Positions 17,464 to 26,740 of a stretch of DNA of 64,000 nt are shown here, piece after piece. The position numbers and the translations under genes were made by a program. Location: positions 62,001 to 126,000 of the forward strand of contig NZ_STFF01000014.1 in the NCBI RefSeq assembly GCF_004834005.1. The letters run 5' to 3'. Positions within the stretch are counted from its first letter, which is position 1. Each line of letters starts with the position of its first letter. Below the pieces are notes generated by a model. The model was not told the origin of the DNA and ran no database searches. It saw only the letters and a program-made list of their open reading frames with translations. This DNA comes from Niastella caeni (lineage in GTDB: Bacteria; Bacteroidota; Bacteroidia; Chitinophagales; Chitinophagaceae).

Positions 17464-17940
17464 ATGGAGATCAAAGTAACTCACGGCTTTAAAATAGAAG
17501 CCGGCCAGGATCGCTTTAATGAGAAAGTAACTTTTTTAGGCGGAACATATGAATGTAAAGTGTCAGCCAATGATAGCCGGGGAGGTATTTGTGTGTACGA
17601 TACTTTCAATATGGATAAAGAAGGACCGCCATTTCATTTTCACTATACGCAGGATGAGTGGTGTTACATCCTGGAAGGTGAATTTGTTTTCAAGGTAGGC
17701 GATGATATTTTTAATGCCAAAGCAGGCGATGCTGTTTTTGCACCCCGGCAAATTCCCCACACGTATTCAAGGGTCAGTGAAACAAACGGCAGAATACTCC
17801 TGGTATTTCAACCAGCCGGCACCATGGATGAATTCTTTCAGCAGGCCGGTCAGTTGCCCAACGGTACGTTACGTGATTTTGAACGATTGTACCGCATTCA
17901 TGGCATGGAAATAGTTGGCCCGCCGTTGAAGTTTGAATAA
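17464..17940 (+). CDS. cupin domain protein
   Basis: 158 residues with one cupin barrel: motif 1 in PFHFHYTQDEWCYILEGE (metal-binding His, His, Glu) and motif 2 in GDAVFAPRQIPHTY (His). No fusion partner. Small cupins of this kind are dioxygenases, isomerases or sugar-binding proteins; the substrate cannot be told. Convergent with the Gfo/Idh/MocA gene (44-bp gap). A palindrome over its -7 box suggests local repression. Confidence 0.8.
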   Translation: MEIKVTHGFKIEAGQDRFNEKVTFLGGTYECKVSANDSRGGICVYDTFNMDKEGPPFHFHYTQDEWCYILEGEFVFKVGDDIFNAKAGDAVFAPRQIPHTYSRVSETNGRILLVFQPAGTMDEFFQQAGQLPNGTLRDFERLYRIHGMEIVGPPLKFE

Positions 17941-17984
17941 AAGCCATTCCCTAACCTTCTCCGATGGAGTGGAGAAAACCCATA

Positions 17985-19055
17985 TTACCGATAAGCAACA
18001 GGAAGTAAACCTGTACAGGAAATGGTGCTTTGTTTTTGATGGCTTTCAAAAGCCAGTTCAATCAGGCGGATCGTGTTATAACCATGTTCTATTCTTTCCC
18101 GCACCGGCTTTTTGTTTACAATGCTTTCCTGTAAATTTTTATAATACGCGGCATAATCGCCTTTGAGAGAAGGGTAGCGCTCACGAATTATTTTTCCCGC
18201 TACTTCTGTATGCAGTATGCCATAAATGTCTTCTTTTTCTTTCCCCCAATCTTCGCCAACAGGTAAAGCGCCTGCACGCAGCAGGGTTTCCTGTGGGTCT
18301 TCGCCCGATTTTACAAATGATCCGTGGGTACCATGAATTAAATAACGCGGTCCGGGTTCGCGCACCAACATACCGGCTTGCAGTATCACTTTCAAAAAAC
18401 CATAATCAAGCCGCAGGTCAAAATAATCATCAACTCTGGCATGCTGGCGTTGCTTGCGAATATCTGCTGCTATTGTGTTGGGTAGGCCAAACAAGTACAA
18501 TACCTGGTCAAGCAGGTGCGGACCAAGATCGAACAAAATGCCACTGCCAGGTAATTCATGTTCGCGCCAAGCCTGGGGGCGCGCTTCTGCGCGATAGCGA
18601 TCGTAATGTCCTTCAAAAGTGTGTACTTCGCCCAACAGTTTTTTATCGAGGACTTCCTGGATGGTCAAAAAATCACTTACATAGCGGCGGTTCTGGTAAA
18701 CGCTCAATACTTTTCCGGAGCGATGACCGATATCGGCCAATTGTTTGGCTTCAGCCGATGTATTGGTGACTGGCTTTTCCAATACCACATGCTTGCCGGC
18801 TTCCAGTGCAGCTTTTGCGTAGGGGAAATGCGTTTCATTGGGCGTAGTGATCACTACCAGGTCGATGGCATCATTTTGCAACAGCTCATCAATGCTTCTA
18901 ACCACCTGAACATCGGGAAACTTCTCCTTCGACTCCTGTTTATGTCGTTCTACTACGCTTACTAATTTATAATTGGGGTTGGTAGAGATAAACGGGGCAT
19001 GAAATACTTTTGCTGAAATACCGAAGCCAACGAGGCCAACTTTGATAGTATTCAT
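17985..19055 (-). CDS. Gfo/Idh/MocA family oxidoreductase
   Basis: 356 residues. N-terminal Rossmann fold with GLVGFGISAKVFHAP (residues 7-21) and the family signature EKPVTN (93-98) carrying the catalytic Lys; the C-terminal alpha/beta domain holds GSGILFDLGPHLLDQ, whose DxGxHxxD arrangement is typical. It oxidises or reduces a sugar or inositol-like substrate with NAD(P). Resembles the YdhF/scyllo-inositol-dehydrogenase-like subgroup, but the substrate is not inferable. The ATG at 19055 is 43 bp from a two-armed repeat separating it from the D-threonine-aldolase-like gene. Confidence 0.87.
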   Translation of the reverse strand: MNTIKVGLVGFGISAKVFHAPFISTNPNYKLVSVVERHKQESKEKFPDVQVVRSIDELLQNDAIDLVVITTPNETHFPYAKAALEAGKHVVLEKPVTNTSAEAKQLADIGHRSGKVLSVYQNRRYVSDFLTIQEVLDKKLLGEVHTFEGHYDRYRAEARPQAWREHELPGSGILFDLGPHLLDQVLYLFGLPNTIAADIRKQRQHARVDDYFDLRLDYGFLKVILQAGMLVREPGPRYLIHGTHGSFVKSGEDPQETLLRAGALPVGEDWGKEKEDIYGILHTEVAGKIIRERYPSLKGDYAAYYKNLQESIVNKKPVRERIEHGYNTIRLIELAFESHQKQSTISCTGLLPVAYR

Positions 19056-19097
19056 GAGGAATTTTTCTTATAATGTATCATTTGTGAATTTAATATC

Positions 19098-19259
19098 AGT
19101 TTATGGTTTGTGGTTTATGGTTTGTTGTTCTTTTATTCGGGATAAATAATAGTAATCAATCTTCACGACTATTCTGCATTCCTTATCAGGAGCTAAGCAC
19201 CAGTCTGCGGGCTTGCGTATAGAGCAAACCACAAACAACAAACCGCAAACTACAAACTA
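19098..19259. repeat. inverted-repeat intergenic element, GGTTTGTGGTTTATGG-type arms
   Basis: Left arm (19098-19132) is a tandem of TTTATGGTTTGTGG-like units; right arm (19223-19259) is the complement (ACAAACAACAAACC and CAAACTACAAAC). The core is about 90 bp. The right arm includes the TAG stop and last two codons of the adjacent minus-strand D-threonine-aldolase-like gene. Related elements: 34703-34870, 53690-53806, 55503-55540 and 62478-62511. Confidence 0.75.
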
Positions 19260-20359
19260 ATCGTTCTGTTCCTGGCCACAATCTTCCACTCGCCACTAAC
19301 CTTTCCGTTTTCAACGGTATAAGCGCTGTCGTACAAGGCTACGGTGGGGCAAACATGATGCGGGATGCCGTACAACACATCGCCAGGTTGATAGCCATGG
19401 CCTTCGCCTGCATGCAATACAAGGTGCTCTTCACTTTGCGAAACAGGTTGCAGGTTCGGTGCATCGAGGAAGTAAACCCGTTTGCTGATATCGTTTTCTG
19501 CGGCTATTGACTTATGACCGAGGTCAACACAAATATGGGTAGAATTGGGTAATGAAATAACACGCGTTACCACCAATGCTGCCGGATGAAAGGGTTGCTC
19601 CGTGCATTGATCGAGATAGCTTTGGTCCCAGAAAACAAATGTACCCGGACTGCATTCCACCCCAGCGCGTTTGGCATGAACGGGAAAGCTGGGCGTTCCG
19701 CCGGCAATGATCTTTATATCTGAATAGCCTGTCGATTGCAATGTTTTTTGCATGGCTTCTACTTTGGCAAATGCTTCATTACTGGCAGTTCTGCGTTCTT
19801 CCAACGTGCCGCGGGTATGTCCATCGTAGGCATGCAACCCCATCATCGCTAAACCGCTTGCCTGCGCACAATATTTATATAAGGCAACAGCTTGCTCCCC
19901 GGGTGCAATGCCGGTTCGGTTCTGTCCAACATTCAGATCGATATAAACGGAAATGGTAGCACCTGCAGCTACAAACTCACGGGCAATAGCCTCGGCGCTG
20001 GTTGTATTGTCAATAAGACAGGCAAAATGAGTACTGGGATATTGTTGCGTCAACTGAACAAAGCGTTGTAGTTTGGGGCCGATAGGCTGATAAGCCAGTA
20101 ACACATCGGATGCTCCACACATGGCCAGCATTTCTGCTTCTGCAATCGTAGCGCATTTGAATTTGTTGATGCCGGCAGCCAGCATTAGTTGCGTTACTTC
20201 TTTTGTTTTATGGGTTTTTGCATGTGGGCGCAGTCGCTGCGGATCATCGATCATGCGCTTGATCGTATAAATGTTTTCTTTTACCCGTTCAGGATATATG
20301 ACCAGGGCCGGAGAATCCAGTTCATCGATGTTCTCAATGAGATACCATTTTTTTTGCAT
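19250..20359 (-). CDS. D-threonine-aldolase-like PLP enzyme (alanine-racemase fold)
   Basis: 369 residues. N-terminal alanine-racemase-type TIM barrel with the PLP Lys in RPHAKTHK (Lys48); a C-terminal domain with HVCPTVALYD, whose His and Cys belong to the metal site of D-threonine aldolases. Reaction expected: D-threonine or a related D-3-hydroxy-amino acid to glycine plus aldehyde, or a dehydratase variant. It follows the GntP permease gene by 50 bp on the same strand, so the pair may import and cleave one substrate. Its last codons and stop are inside an intergenic repeat arm. Confidence 0.85.
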   Translation of the reverse strand: MQKKWYLIENIDELDSPALVIYPERVKENIYTIKRMIDDPQRLRPHAKTHKTKEVTQLMLAAGINKFKCATIAEAEMLAMCGASDVLLAYQPIGPKLQRFVQLTQQYPSTHFACLIDNTTSAEAIAREFVAAGATISVYIDLNVGQNRTGIAPGEQAVALYKYCAQASGLAMMGLHAYDGHTRGTLEERRTASNEAFAKVEAMQKTLQSTGYSDIKIIAGGTPSFPVHAKRAGVECSPGTFVFWDQSYLDQCTEQPFHPAALVVTRVISLPNSTHICVDLGHKSIAAENDISKRVYFLDAPNLQPVSQSEEHLVLHAGEGHGYQPGDVLYGIPHHVCPTVALYDSAYTVENGKVSGEWKIVARNRTISL

Positions 20360-20409
20360 TAGAGTTTGTTTGGATGGCGACCAAAGGTAATAAATGTGCA
20401 GAACCGGCT

Positions 20410-21726
20410 TTAAATAAAGATATCCATGATCAAAACGCCGATAAGCCCCGCCACCGAAACGATCGTTTCCATCATCGACCAGGATCGAATGGTATCCTTT
20501 ATACTGAGGTTGAAGTATTCTTTGTACATCCAGAATCCCGAATCGTTCACATGCGAAAACAACAAGCTGCCTGCGCCGATCGATAACACCATCAGGTTAG
20601 GATTGACATGCATTTGGGGAATGACCGGTCCAATGATACCAGCGGCTGTTAAGCCGGCTACAGTAGCTGAGCCAACACATATCCTGATCATGCCGGCTAT
20701 TACCCAACCCAGGATCAGCGGATGTATCTGCCATCCTTTTATGCTTTCGGCAATCGTCATACTTACGCCACTGTCGGTAAATACCTGTTTCAAAACACCT
20801 GCCCCTGCCACTATCAATAAGATCAGGGCTACATCCTTAACAGCTTCTCCATAAATGTCCATGATCGCTTTCATAGACCTCCCAGTGTGAAGGCCTAAAG
20901 TATATGTGGCAATCAGCAGCGAAAGCAACATCACCATATTGGGATCGCTTATAAAAAGAACGAATTGTTGTGAAGTGCCTGACAAAGGAATAACAAGGGG
21001 AATGATTGTGGTGATGGTTATCAGCAAAACGGGCAGCAGGGCTGTTAAAAAACTATTTGCGGCATTGGGCAACTGGTCGGCAGCGAATTGTTTGGGTTGA
21101 AAAGTTTGTAAGGGGGTACTGCGAATATGCTTCAGCGTTTTTGAGAATAATGGTCCGGCAATAATGATGGAAGGAATGGCCAGGATAATGCCATATAACA
21201 GCGTTAGCCCCATATTGGCTTTTAACTGTGTTACCAGGGCAGTAGGCGAGGGATGCGGCGGTAAAAAGCCATGGGTTACCGATAAAGCGGCCAGCATGGG
21301 CAAGCCGATATATACCGCTGGCAATTTATATTGGTAAACTACCGAAAAGATCAGCGGCACCATTAACACAAAGCCCACATTGTAATAAAGTGGTATGCCA
21401 ACCACAAAACCGGTTACCATTAAAGCCCATTGCAAATGTTTTTGACCAAATGTGCGCATGAGCACCTGGGTGATCTTTTGTGCAGCGCCGCTGTCGGCTA
21501 CCAGTTTACCCAGCATGGCGCCCAGTCCGATGGTAATAACGAGCGAGCCAAGCATTTCCCCAATGCCTTTTTGTACGGTGGCCGGAATTTTATCCATCGG
21601 TATGCCCAGCAAAATAGCTGCTTTTATAGATACGATCAAAAATGCCAGAAAGGGATTGAGTTTTGCCCAGGATATAAGCAAGACCAACGCTATGATGCAA
21701 GACAGGACTATTAATAATGTACTCAT
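20410..21726 (-). CDS. GntP-family permease (gluconate/hydroxy-acid:H+ symporter)
   Basis: About 438 residues from the ATG at 21726 (MSTLLIVLSC), preferred because upstream codons are polar and unlike the family. About 12-14 transmembrane helices. GntP family sequence is clear in GEMLGSLVITIGLGAMLGKL, HGFLPPHPSPTAL and SHVNDSGFWMYKEYF. It imports gluconate or another hydroxy acid with protons. Pairing with a D-threonine-aldolase-like gene suggests a hydroxy-amino acid or its derivative (inference). No gluconate kinase is nearby. Confidence 0.87.
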   Translation of the reverse strand: MSTLLIVLSCIIALVLLISWAKLNPFLAFLIVSIKAAILLGIPMDKIPATVQKGIGEMLGSLVITIGLGAMLGKLVADSGAAQKITQVLMRTFGQKHLQWALMVTGFVVGIPLYYNVGFVLMVPLIFSVVYQYKLPAVYIGLPMLAALSVTHGFLPPHPSPTALVTQLKANMGLTLLYGIILAIPSIIIAGPLFSKTLKHIRSTPLQTFQPKQFAADQLPNAANSFLTALLPVLLITITTIIPLVIPLSGTSQQFVLFISDPNMVMLLSLLIATYTLGLHTGRSMKAIMDIYGEAVKDVALILLIVAGAGVLKQVFTDSGVSMTIAESIKGWQIHPLILGWVIAGMIRICVGSATVAGLTAAGIIGPVIPQMHVNPNLMVLSIGAGSLLFSHVNDSGFWMYKEYFNLSIKDTIRSWSMMETIVSVAGLIGVLIMDIFI

Positions 21727-21888
21727 GGTGAATGGACGATGGTTGTAATGGTACCGGTTAAACGAATTCCCCATTGAGGGGTTTTATTTTCCCCGTACTA
21801 ATATACCTAAAAAGATGTAAAGGCTCCGCGAAATGAAAAATTAGGAATGAAGAACAGAGGAATCCCTGCCTTTTCTTAATTTGGTGTT

Positions 21889-22896
21889 ATGGATTCGATT
21901 ACGCATATAGTATTAGGCGCTTGTATTGGTGAGCTTTTTATTGGTAAAAAAGCCGGCCGGCGGGCCTTGTTGATGGGCGCGGTGGCGCAGAGTTTGCCCG
22001 ATATTGATTTTGTTGCTTCTTTCTGGATGTCGCCTACCCGCGACCTGATCGCGCATCGCGGCATTACCCATTCCTTATTGTTCGTATTGCTCGTTACCCC
22101 TTTATTGGCCTGGCTGGCCGACCGGTGGCGACGGCCGCATAATATTACTTTTTCTACCTGGCTTTGGTTTTTTGCAGTGGAGTTATTGACGCATTTGACG
22201 TTAGACAGCTTCAATGCCTATGGTACCGGTTTGCTGGAACCCTTCTCGCGCCGCCGGTATGCCATGCATGCCATGTTCGTGGCCGATCCGTTGTTTACTA
22301 TTGTGCCTACGATTGTTGCCATTGCCTTGTTGTTCATGAAATCGGACTACAAAAGAAGACGCTGGACGGTCTTTGCCATCGGCTGGTGCTTTTTCTATTT
22401 GGCCATCGATGTATTTAATAAAGCCATTGTGGAGGGCGCCGTAAAACGCGTAACCAAACAGCATAATATTGAATACCGCCGGTATTTTATTACACCAACA
22501 CCGTTGAATAACCTGTTATGGTATGTGGTGCTGGAAGATGACAAGGGCTACCATATCGGTTACAGGTCGGTGTTCGATACTAAGTCAAATATTGATTTCG
22601 CCTATTTCAAACGCAACGATTCATTGTTGAATCCCGTAAAGGACCTTGAAGAATTAAAAGACCTGTTTATCTTCTCGCAGGGGTTTTATACTATTGAAAA
22701 GGAGGATAATGTCCTAGTGTTCAACGATCTTAGGTTTGGTCAGCGGGTAGGCTGGTATAAACCCAATGCTACATTTGTTTTTCATTACTATCTGCAACGG
22801 CCTTATGACAATAACCTGGTGGTGCAGCGGGGCCGTTTTGCCAATTGGGACAAAGCGGCGTTTCTTTCTATGCTTCATAGAATTAAGGGAGAGTGA
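21889..22896 (+). CDS. membrane-bound metal-dependent hydrolase, YdjM/DUF457 type
   Basis: 335 residues. It starts MDSITHIVLGACIGELF and carries SLPDIDF and HRGITHSLL, the His/Asp motifs of the YdjM (LexA-regulated, inner-membrane) hydrolase family. Four to five transmembrane helices lie in the first about 190 residues; the C-terminal about 140 residues are soluble and not recognised. The reaction is unknown. It is convergent with the phospholipase D gene; the 28-bp gap contains a short GGTGAATGGTGA motif used by repeats elsewhere. Confidence 0.8.
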   Translation: MDSITHIVLGACIGELFIGKKAGRRALLMGAVAQSLPDIDFVASFWMSPTRDLIAHRGITHSLLFVLLVTPLLAWLADRWRRPHNITFSTWLWFFAVELLTHLTLDSFNAYGTGLLEPFSRRRYAMHAMFVADPLFTIVPTIVAIALLFMKSDYKRRRWTVFAIGWCFFYLAIDVFNKAIVEGAVKRVTKQHNIEYRRYFITPTPLNNLLWYVVLEDDKGYHIGYRSVFDTKSNIDFAYFKRNDSLLNPVKDLEELKDLFIFSQGFYTIEKEDNVLVFNDLRFGQRVGWYKPNATFVFHYYLQRPYDNNLVVQRGRFANWDKAAFLSMLHRIKGE

Positions 22897-22924
22897 TCGA
22901 TGGTGAATGGTGATACAAACTAAA

Positions 22925-24094
22925 CTATCGTTGTTTAAAATAGAAAGTAAATAAATAAAATATAATACGTACGAGCCAGTAGGAGCAGTATTGAATGGCC
23001 CGTTGAAAGAGATTGTATTTTTTATTGTAGTCTTCCTCCGTTACCTGCACACAATCATTTGCCATAATGGATTCCAGTTGCTGCTGCACATGGGTGGCAA
23101 ATTCCGCATCATTTACATCAATGTTCAGTTCCACACTGGCATAGGCGCTAATGTCATTTACATTATAGGAGCCAATGGTAACCCATTTATTATCCCGCGT
23201 GGCCAGTTTACCATGTAATATCGATTTGGAATATTCATAGAGTTTGATATTGCGTTTCAGTAACCAGCGGTACATATACCGTTCGGCATGTTTGGCCAAT
23301 GGAACATCCGATTTTTCCGCTACAATAACGCTGATATCGATTTTACGTTTGGCAGCTCTCGATAAATGATGCCTGATAATAGTGCCGGGTAAAAAATAGC
23401 CCGACATGATGACCACCTTCGATGTGGCTTTTTTCAACATCTCAATATAACTCCGCGAGATCTGGTTCTTCCTTTTTACCCAATCGTTTCGCCGGATGCG
23501 AACGGGGCTGTTCCCGGTAGTGGGTATCTCAGGAAGTTCATGCCGCAGGCTTCTTTTTAAAGCTATCTGACCAGGGCGGGCCCACACATTGATACATATT
23601 TTATGCAATTCAGCCGCAATCGATCCTTCCATATATAAAGCCCAGTCAAGCCAGGCGGGGTTGTTGTCGGTATCATTGTACCGGTTGCTTATATTGATGC
23701 CGCCTATCAATCCATAATAACCGTCCACCACCAGTACTTTATGGTGCATGCGGCGGCCAAAATAAAAGTGTTCGCTTTTTAACAGGGGTTCGAAAAAGCG
23801 GAAATGTACACCGTTCGATTGCAGTTCTTTTATAAACGCGGGCGACAATTCTTTTGAAGCATAGCCATCGGTCAACAGGTACACTTTCACGCCTCGTTTG
23901 GCAGCTTCCATTAAAGCGGAAGCGACCATTCTTCCGGTTTCGTCATCTTCATAAATGTACACCTGCAGGTGTACAGTATGTTGCGCCTGATCGATCAGCC
24001 GGGTAAGAACAGTGAAATACTCCTTTCCACCCCTGACCAGTTTGACTTTATTTTGCTGAACGTATGAGGATTGTTTTTTTAAACCGCGCAACAT
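22925..24094 (-). CDS. phospholipase D family protein (cardiolipin-synthase-like)
   Basis: 389 residues with two HKD motifs: HHKVLVVDGYYGLIGGIN (first) and LHGKLATRDNKWVTIGSYN (second), each with the following Gly/Ser-Asn sequence. This is the core of bacterial cardiolipin synthases and related phosphatidyl transferases. The usual N-terminal double transmembrane segment of Cls is missing; instead a short hydrophobic segment is at the C-terminus (YCSYWLVRIIFYLFTFYF), so it may be tail-anchored. It starts 61 bp after the FecR stop and may be co-transcribed. Confidence 0.85.
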   Translation of the reverse strand: MLRGLKKQSSYVQQNKVKLVRGGKEYFTVLTRLIDQAQHTVHLQVYIYEDDETGRMVASALMEAAKRGVKVYLLTDGYASKELSPAFIKELQSNGVHFRFFEPLLKSEHFYFGRRMHHKVLVVDGYYGLIGGINISNRYNDTDNNPAWLDWALYMEGSIAAELHKICINVWARPGQIALKRSLRHELPEIPTTGNSPVRIRRNDWVKRKNQISRSYIEMLKKATSKVVIMSGYFLPGTIIRHHLSRAAKRKIDISVIVAEKSDVPLAKHAERYMYRWLLKRNIKLYEYSKSILHGKLATRDNKWVTIGSYNVNDISAYASVELNIDVNDAEFATHVQQQLESIMANDCVQVTEEDYNKKYNLFQRAIQYCSYWLVRIIFYLFTFYFKQR

Positions 24095-24155
24095 AGCGCC
24101 AAGCTACAAAAATATTTCAAGCGGCGTAGAAGTGCAATGCAATAAGCTGGTATGA

Positions 24156-25385
24156 TTATTTTTTACCTGGATGGATTGTTATGATCCGTTTGGAGATAGT
24201 GAAGGTAACACCTCCGGTGTATTCGAGCATTTGCAGCACTTTTGTTATGTCCGACTCCCGTTGAACTTCTCCACTGAAATGTAAAGAGGGAACTCCGGGT
24301 TCGTATACAACATCCATATCGTACCACCGGGCCAGTTCGTTCATGACCATTTTCAGCGAGGTATTGCGGAAAACGAACTCGCCGTTCTTCCAGGCTATTT
24401 CCTGTTTTACATCTGCCTCTTCAACGGTAACGGTGCTATCGGACGCAACGAGTTTTTTACCGGGCGTTAGCAGCTTGCTTTGGTTATTCCGGTTTACTTT
24501 TACCAGGCCTTCCACAACGGTTGTTTGTGAACGATTGTCTTCTTTGTAAGCAGAAATATTAAATGAAGTGCCTATTGCCTGCACTTCCATATTATCTACG
24601 TTTACAGTGAATGATTTTTTTACCCCTGTATTGGGCATGGTTGCAGTTGCTACTTCAAAGTAAGCCTCGCCGGTAAGAACTACCCGGCGGTCGTTGGTGG
24701 TAAAATGAACTGGGAACTGAAGGGTTGAAGCGGAGTTCAACCATACTTTGGAGCCATCTTCCAAAACTACCTGGTACTCGCCGCCGCGGGGAGTACGAAG
24801 GGTATTAAGTCCGGATGTGGTTTCAGCGGCGCCAGATAATTTATAAACGAGTTCACCATTTTGGTTTTTAAGAATAGCAACATTCCCTTGTTGGGCAATA
24901 TTACCATCATTCATTTCATTGAGTACGACGTTTGACCCATCGGCCAGGATCAACACTGCTTTTTTTGTATCGGGTTGTGCGCCCGGAGATTTTTTTTGTG
25001 CAACAATAGCGGATCTGGGCTTAGGCTTTTCCGCAGTATTTGTATTTAATGCAAAATAAGTAATACCACCTGCCACCACCAATAGCACCGCGGCAACCAT
25101 ATATGGCCAGATCCTGAAGTATACCCGTGTGCGGGTTACTTCAGGGGAGAAGAGCTTTTGCGCTAACTTTTCATAAGCCTGGTTATGGTCATAGGTCTGC
25201 AATTCATTGAGGTCGTAGCCCAGTTTTTCTTCATCCATCAAATCTTCATATAATAAAAAGTTATCACCATCCTCCTGAAGCCAGGTATCCAGCTCCTGCC
25301 GTTGATCAACGGTCAGTTTATCCTGCATATCCCTGACAATGAGAGAGGCGATGTGTGACGCTTTTTCTATTTGATGTTCTTTCAT
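24156..25385 (-). CDS. FecR-family anti-sigma factor
   Basis: About 409 residues from ATG 25385 (MKEHQIEKAS). Order: N-terminal cytoplasmic sigma-binding region (about 1-95), one transmembrane helix (MVAAVLLVVAGGITYF), periplasmic FecR domain (LRTPRGGEYQVVLEDG ... VVLTGEAYFEVA), and a C-terminal DUF4974-like STN domain (LKMVMNELARWYDMDVVYEP). It holds an ECF sigma factor inactive until a TonB-dependent transducer signals. Its likely sigma partner is at 27635-28258, unusually 2.2 kb away. No STN-bearing SusC follows; the next gene is a phospholipase D. Confidence 0.92.
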   Translation of the reverse strand: MKEHQIEKASHIASLIVRDMQDKLTVDQRQELDTWLQEDGDNFLLYEDLMDEEKLGYDLNELQTYDHNQAYEKLAQKLFSPEVTRTRVYFRIWPYMVAAVLLVVAGGITYFALNTNTAEKPKPRSAIVAQKKSPGAQPDTKKAVLILADGSNVVLNEMNDGNIAQQGNVAILKNQNGELVYKLSGAAETTSGLNTLRTPRGGEYQVVLEDGSKVWLNSASTLQFPVHFTTNDRRVVLTGEAYFEVATATMPNTGVKKSFTVNVDNMEVQAIGTSFNISAYKEDNRSQTTVVEGLVKVNRNNQSKLLTPGKKLVASDSTVTVEEADVKQEIAWKNGEFVFRNTSLKMVMNELARWYDMDVVYEPGVPSLHFSGEVQRESDITKVLQMLEYTGGVTFTISKRIITIHPGKK

Positions 25386-25505
25386 AAGACTAAGTTTACT
25401 TCTTAAATATGGCAAGCTAAAGGTCCGGATTTCCTCCACAACAATTGCCGGCTGCTACAAATACGCCCACCAGAAATGGTGTTGCATATTGCTATTATTG
25501 TAAGA

Positions 25506-25519
25506 ACAACAATTGTTGT
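25506..25519. promoter_or_regulatory. 14-bp perfect palindrome upstream of fecR
   Basis: ACAACAATTGTTGT, 121 bp ahead of the FecR start. Possible operator or cruciform site; no protein is known to bind it. Confidence 0.3.
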
Positions 25520-25950
25520 GATTTGTACTAAAGGGTTTGGATAAATTTTTAATGAATTCACAGGTTTGCAAAATATTATTCAATAATTGGGTAGGAATGC
25601 TAATGGTATAGCTATAATACCTGGGGTTTACGTTAATATATTCGTAAAGTCCTGGTAGGTTGCAGGGATGGTTTTGCCGGCTTCCTGGTGTTTACTACTA
25701 ATCGGTACGATGAATGCATGTAGCCGGTTTGAAATAGACACCCCTCTAATATTATAAAACAAATTATGTTTACGTTTGGCCTAAACAAAATTGAAAAAAT
25801 GTAAAAGGATATGATTGTAATCAAGCAAAGTATAGATATTGTTAATATGAACAGGTTAGAATTGACCAGATTGGGGTATTTGGGGAGAGAAGAAAAAGCC
25901 GAAAGCTATCGGAGCGAGTAGCTGGTGGGGAGGGAAGAAAGTGGCGTAGG

Positions 25951-26515
25951 GAAAGCGAGTGGTAAGTGGCGAGTGGCTAGTAGGGTGAAGAAAGTTATTG
26001 AGTTAATGGGTTTGTAAGTTGGTTGAAAGGGGAGTAGCGAGTAGGGGGGAGGAAGAAAGTTAATGAGTTAGTGGGGTTCGTAAGTTGGGTGAAAGGGAAA
26101 GCGAGTGGTAAGTGGCGAGTGGCTAGTAGAGTGAAGAAAGTTATTGAGTTAATGGGTTTGTAAGTTGGGTGAAAGGGAAAGCGAGTGGTAAGTGGCGAGT
26201 GGCTAGTAGAGTGAAGAAAGTTATTGAGTTAGTGGGGTTCGTAAGTTGGTTGAAAGGGAAAGTGAGTAGGAAGTTGCGAGTGGCGAGTAGGGGGAGGAAG
26301 AAAGTTATTGAGTTAATGGGTTTGTAAGTTGGGTGAAAGGGAAAGTGAGTAGGAAGTAGCGAGTGGCGAGTAGGGGGGATGAAAGTTTTTGAGTTAGTGG
26401 GTTTGTAAGTTGGTTGAAAGGGAAAGTGAGTAGGAAGTAGCGAGTGGCGAGTAGGGTGAAGAAAGTTATTGAGTTAATGGGTTTGTAAGTTGGGTGAAAG
26501 GGGGAGTAGGGGAGG
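25951..26515. repeat. 80-bp tandem array with alternating A/B units, C-depleted
   Basis: Seven units start at about 25987, 26052, 26133, 26213, 26297, 26379 and 26458 (spacings 65, 81, 80, 84, 82 and 79), preceded by half a unit at 25951. Each unit joins a segment like GTTATTGAGTTAATGGG to one like GCGAGTGGTAAGTGGCGAG. Units alternate between GAGTTAATGGGTTTG (A) and GAGTTAGTGGGGTTCG (B), giving a higher-order period near 160 bp. The plus strand is almost without C (3 of 80 in the unit at 26133). Not CRISPR: there are no unique spacers. Confidence 0.9.
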
Positions 26516-26654
26516 AAGAGGGTCCTTTATTTTGTGAGTCTATAAGTGAGTGAAAGTTGAAGAGCTGATAGTAAGTAGAGGGTGGCGAGCAAGAAGGGAA
26601 AGCAATAGACAAATAGAAGTAACTATTGCCCGATCGCTGGTAACTGGTAACTGG

Positions 26655-26687
26655 TAAAAAAAGAAAAGCCGGGTAAGACTACCCGGC
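26655..26687 (-). terminator. rho-independent terminator (minus strand)
   Basis: Perfect 8-bp GC-rich stem at 26668-26687 with a U-rich tail on the minus strand. Confidence 0.7.
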
Positions 26688-26740
26688 CGTGGGGGATTCC
26701 TGCGCCTCTTCTGTACCAGGAAGAGGGATAATTGATGCAC
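26655..26740 (-). ncRNA. possible small structured RNA or leader ending in a terminator
   Basis: On the minus strand, from about 26740: hairpin CCTCTTC / GAAGAGG, then a perfect 8-bp hairpin (GCCGGGTA / TACCCGGC, tetraloop) followed by TTTTCTTTTTTT at 26667-26655. Two consecutive hairpins with a U-tract and no downstream gene for over 1 kb suggest a short independent transcript. No promoter was identified, so it could be only a terminator. Confidence 0.3.

Noticed and set aside
17957-17976. Hairpin TTCTCC / GGAGAA between the cupin and Gfo/Idh genes as a terminator
   Set aside because: Only 6 bp and no T-run on either strand.
25951-26515. CRISPR array
   Set aside because: Units are contiguous and vary throughout; there are no unique spacers, no palindromic repeat and no cas genes.
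26540-26740. Possible 66-residue minus-strand protein
   Set aside because: It spans two hairpins, a terminator U-tract and repeat DNA; better explained as RNA structure.
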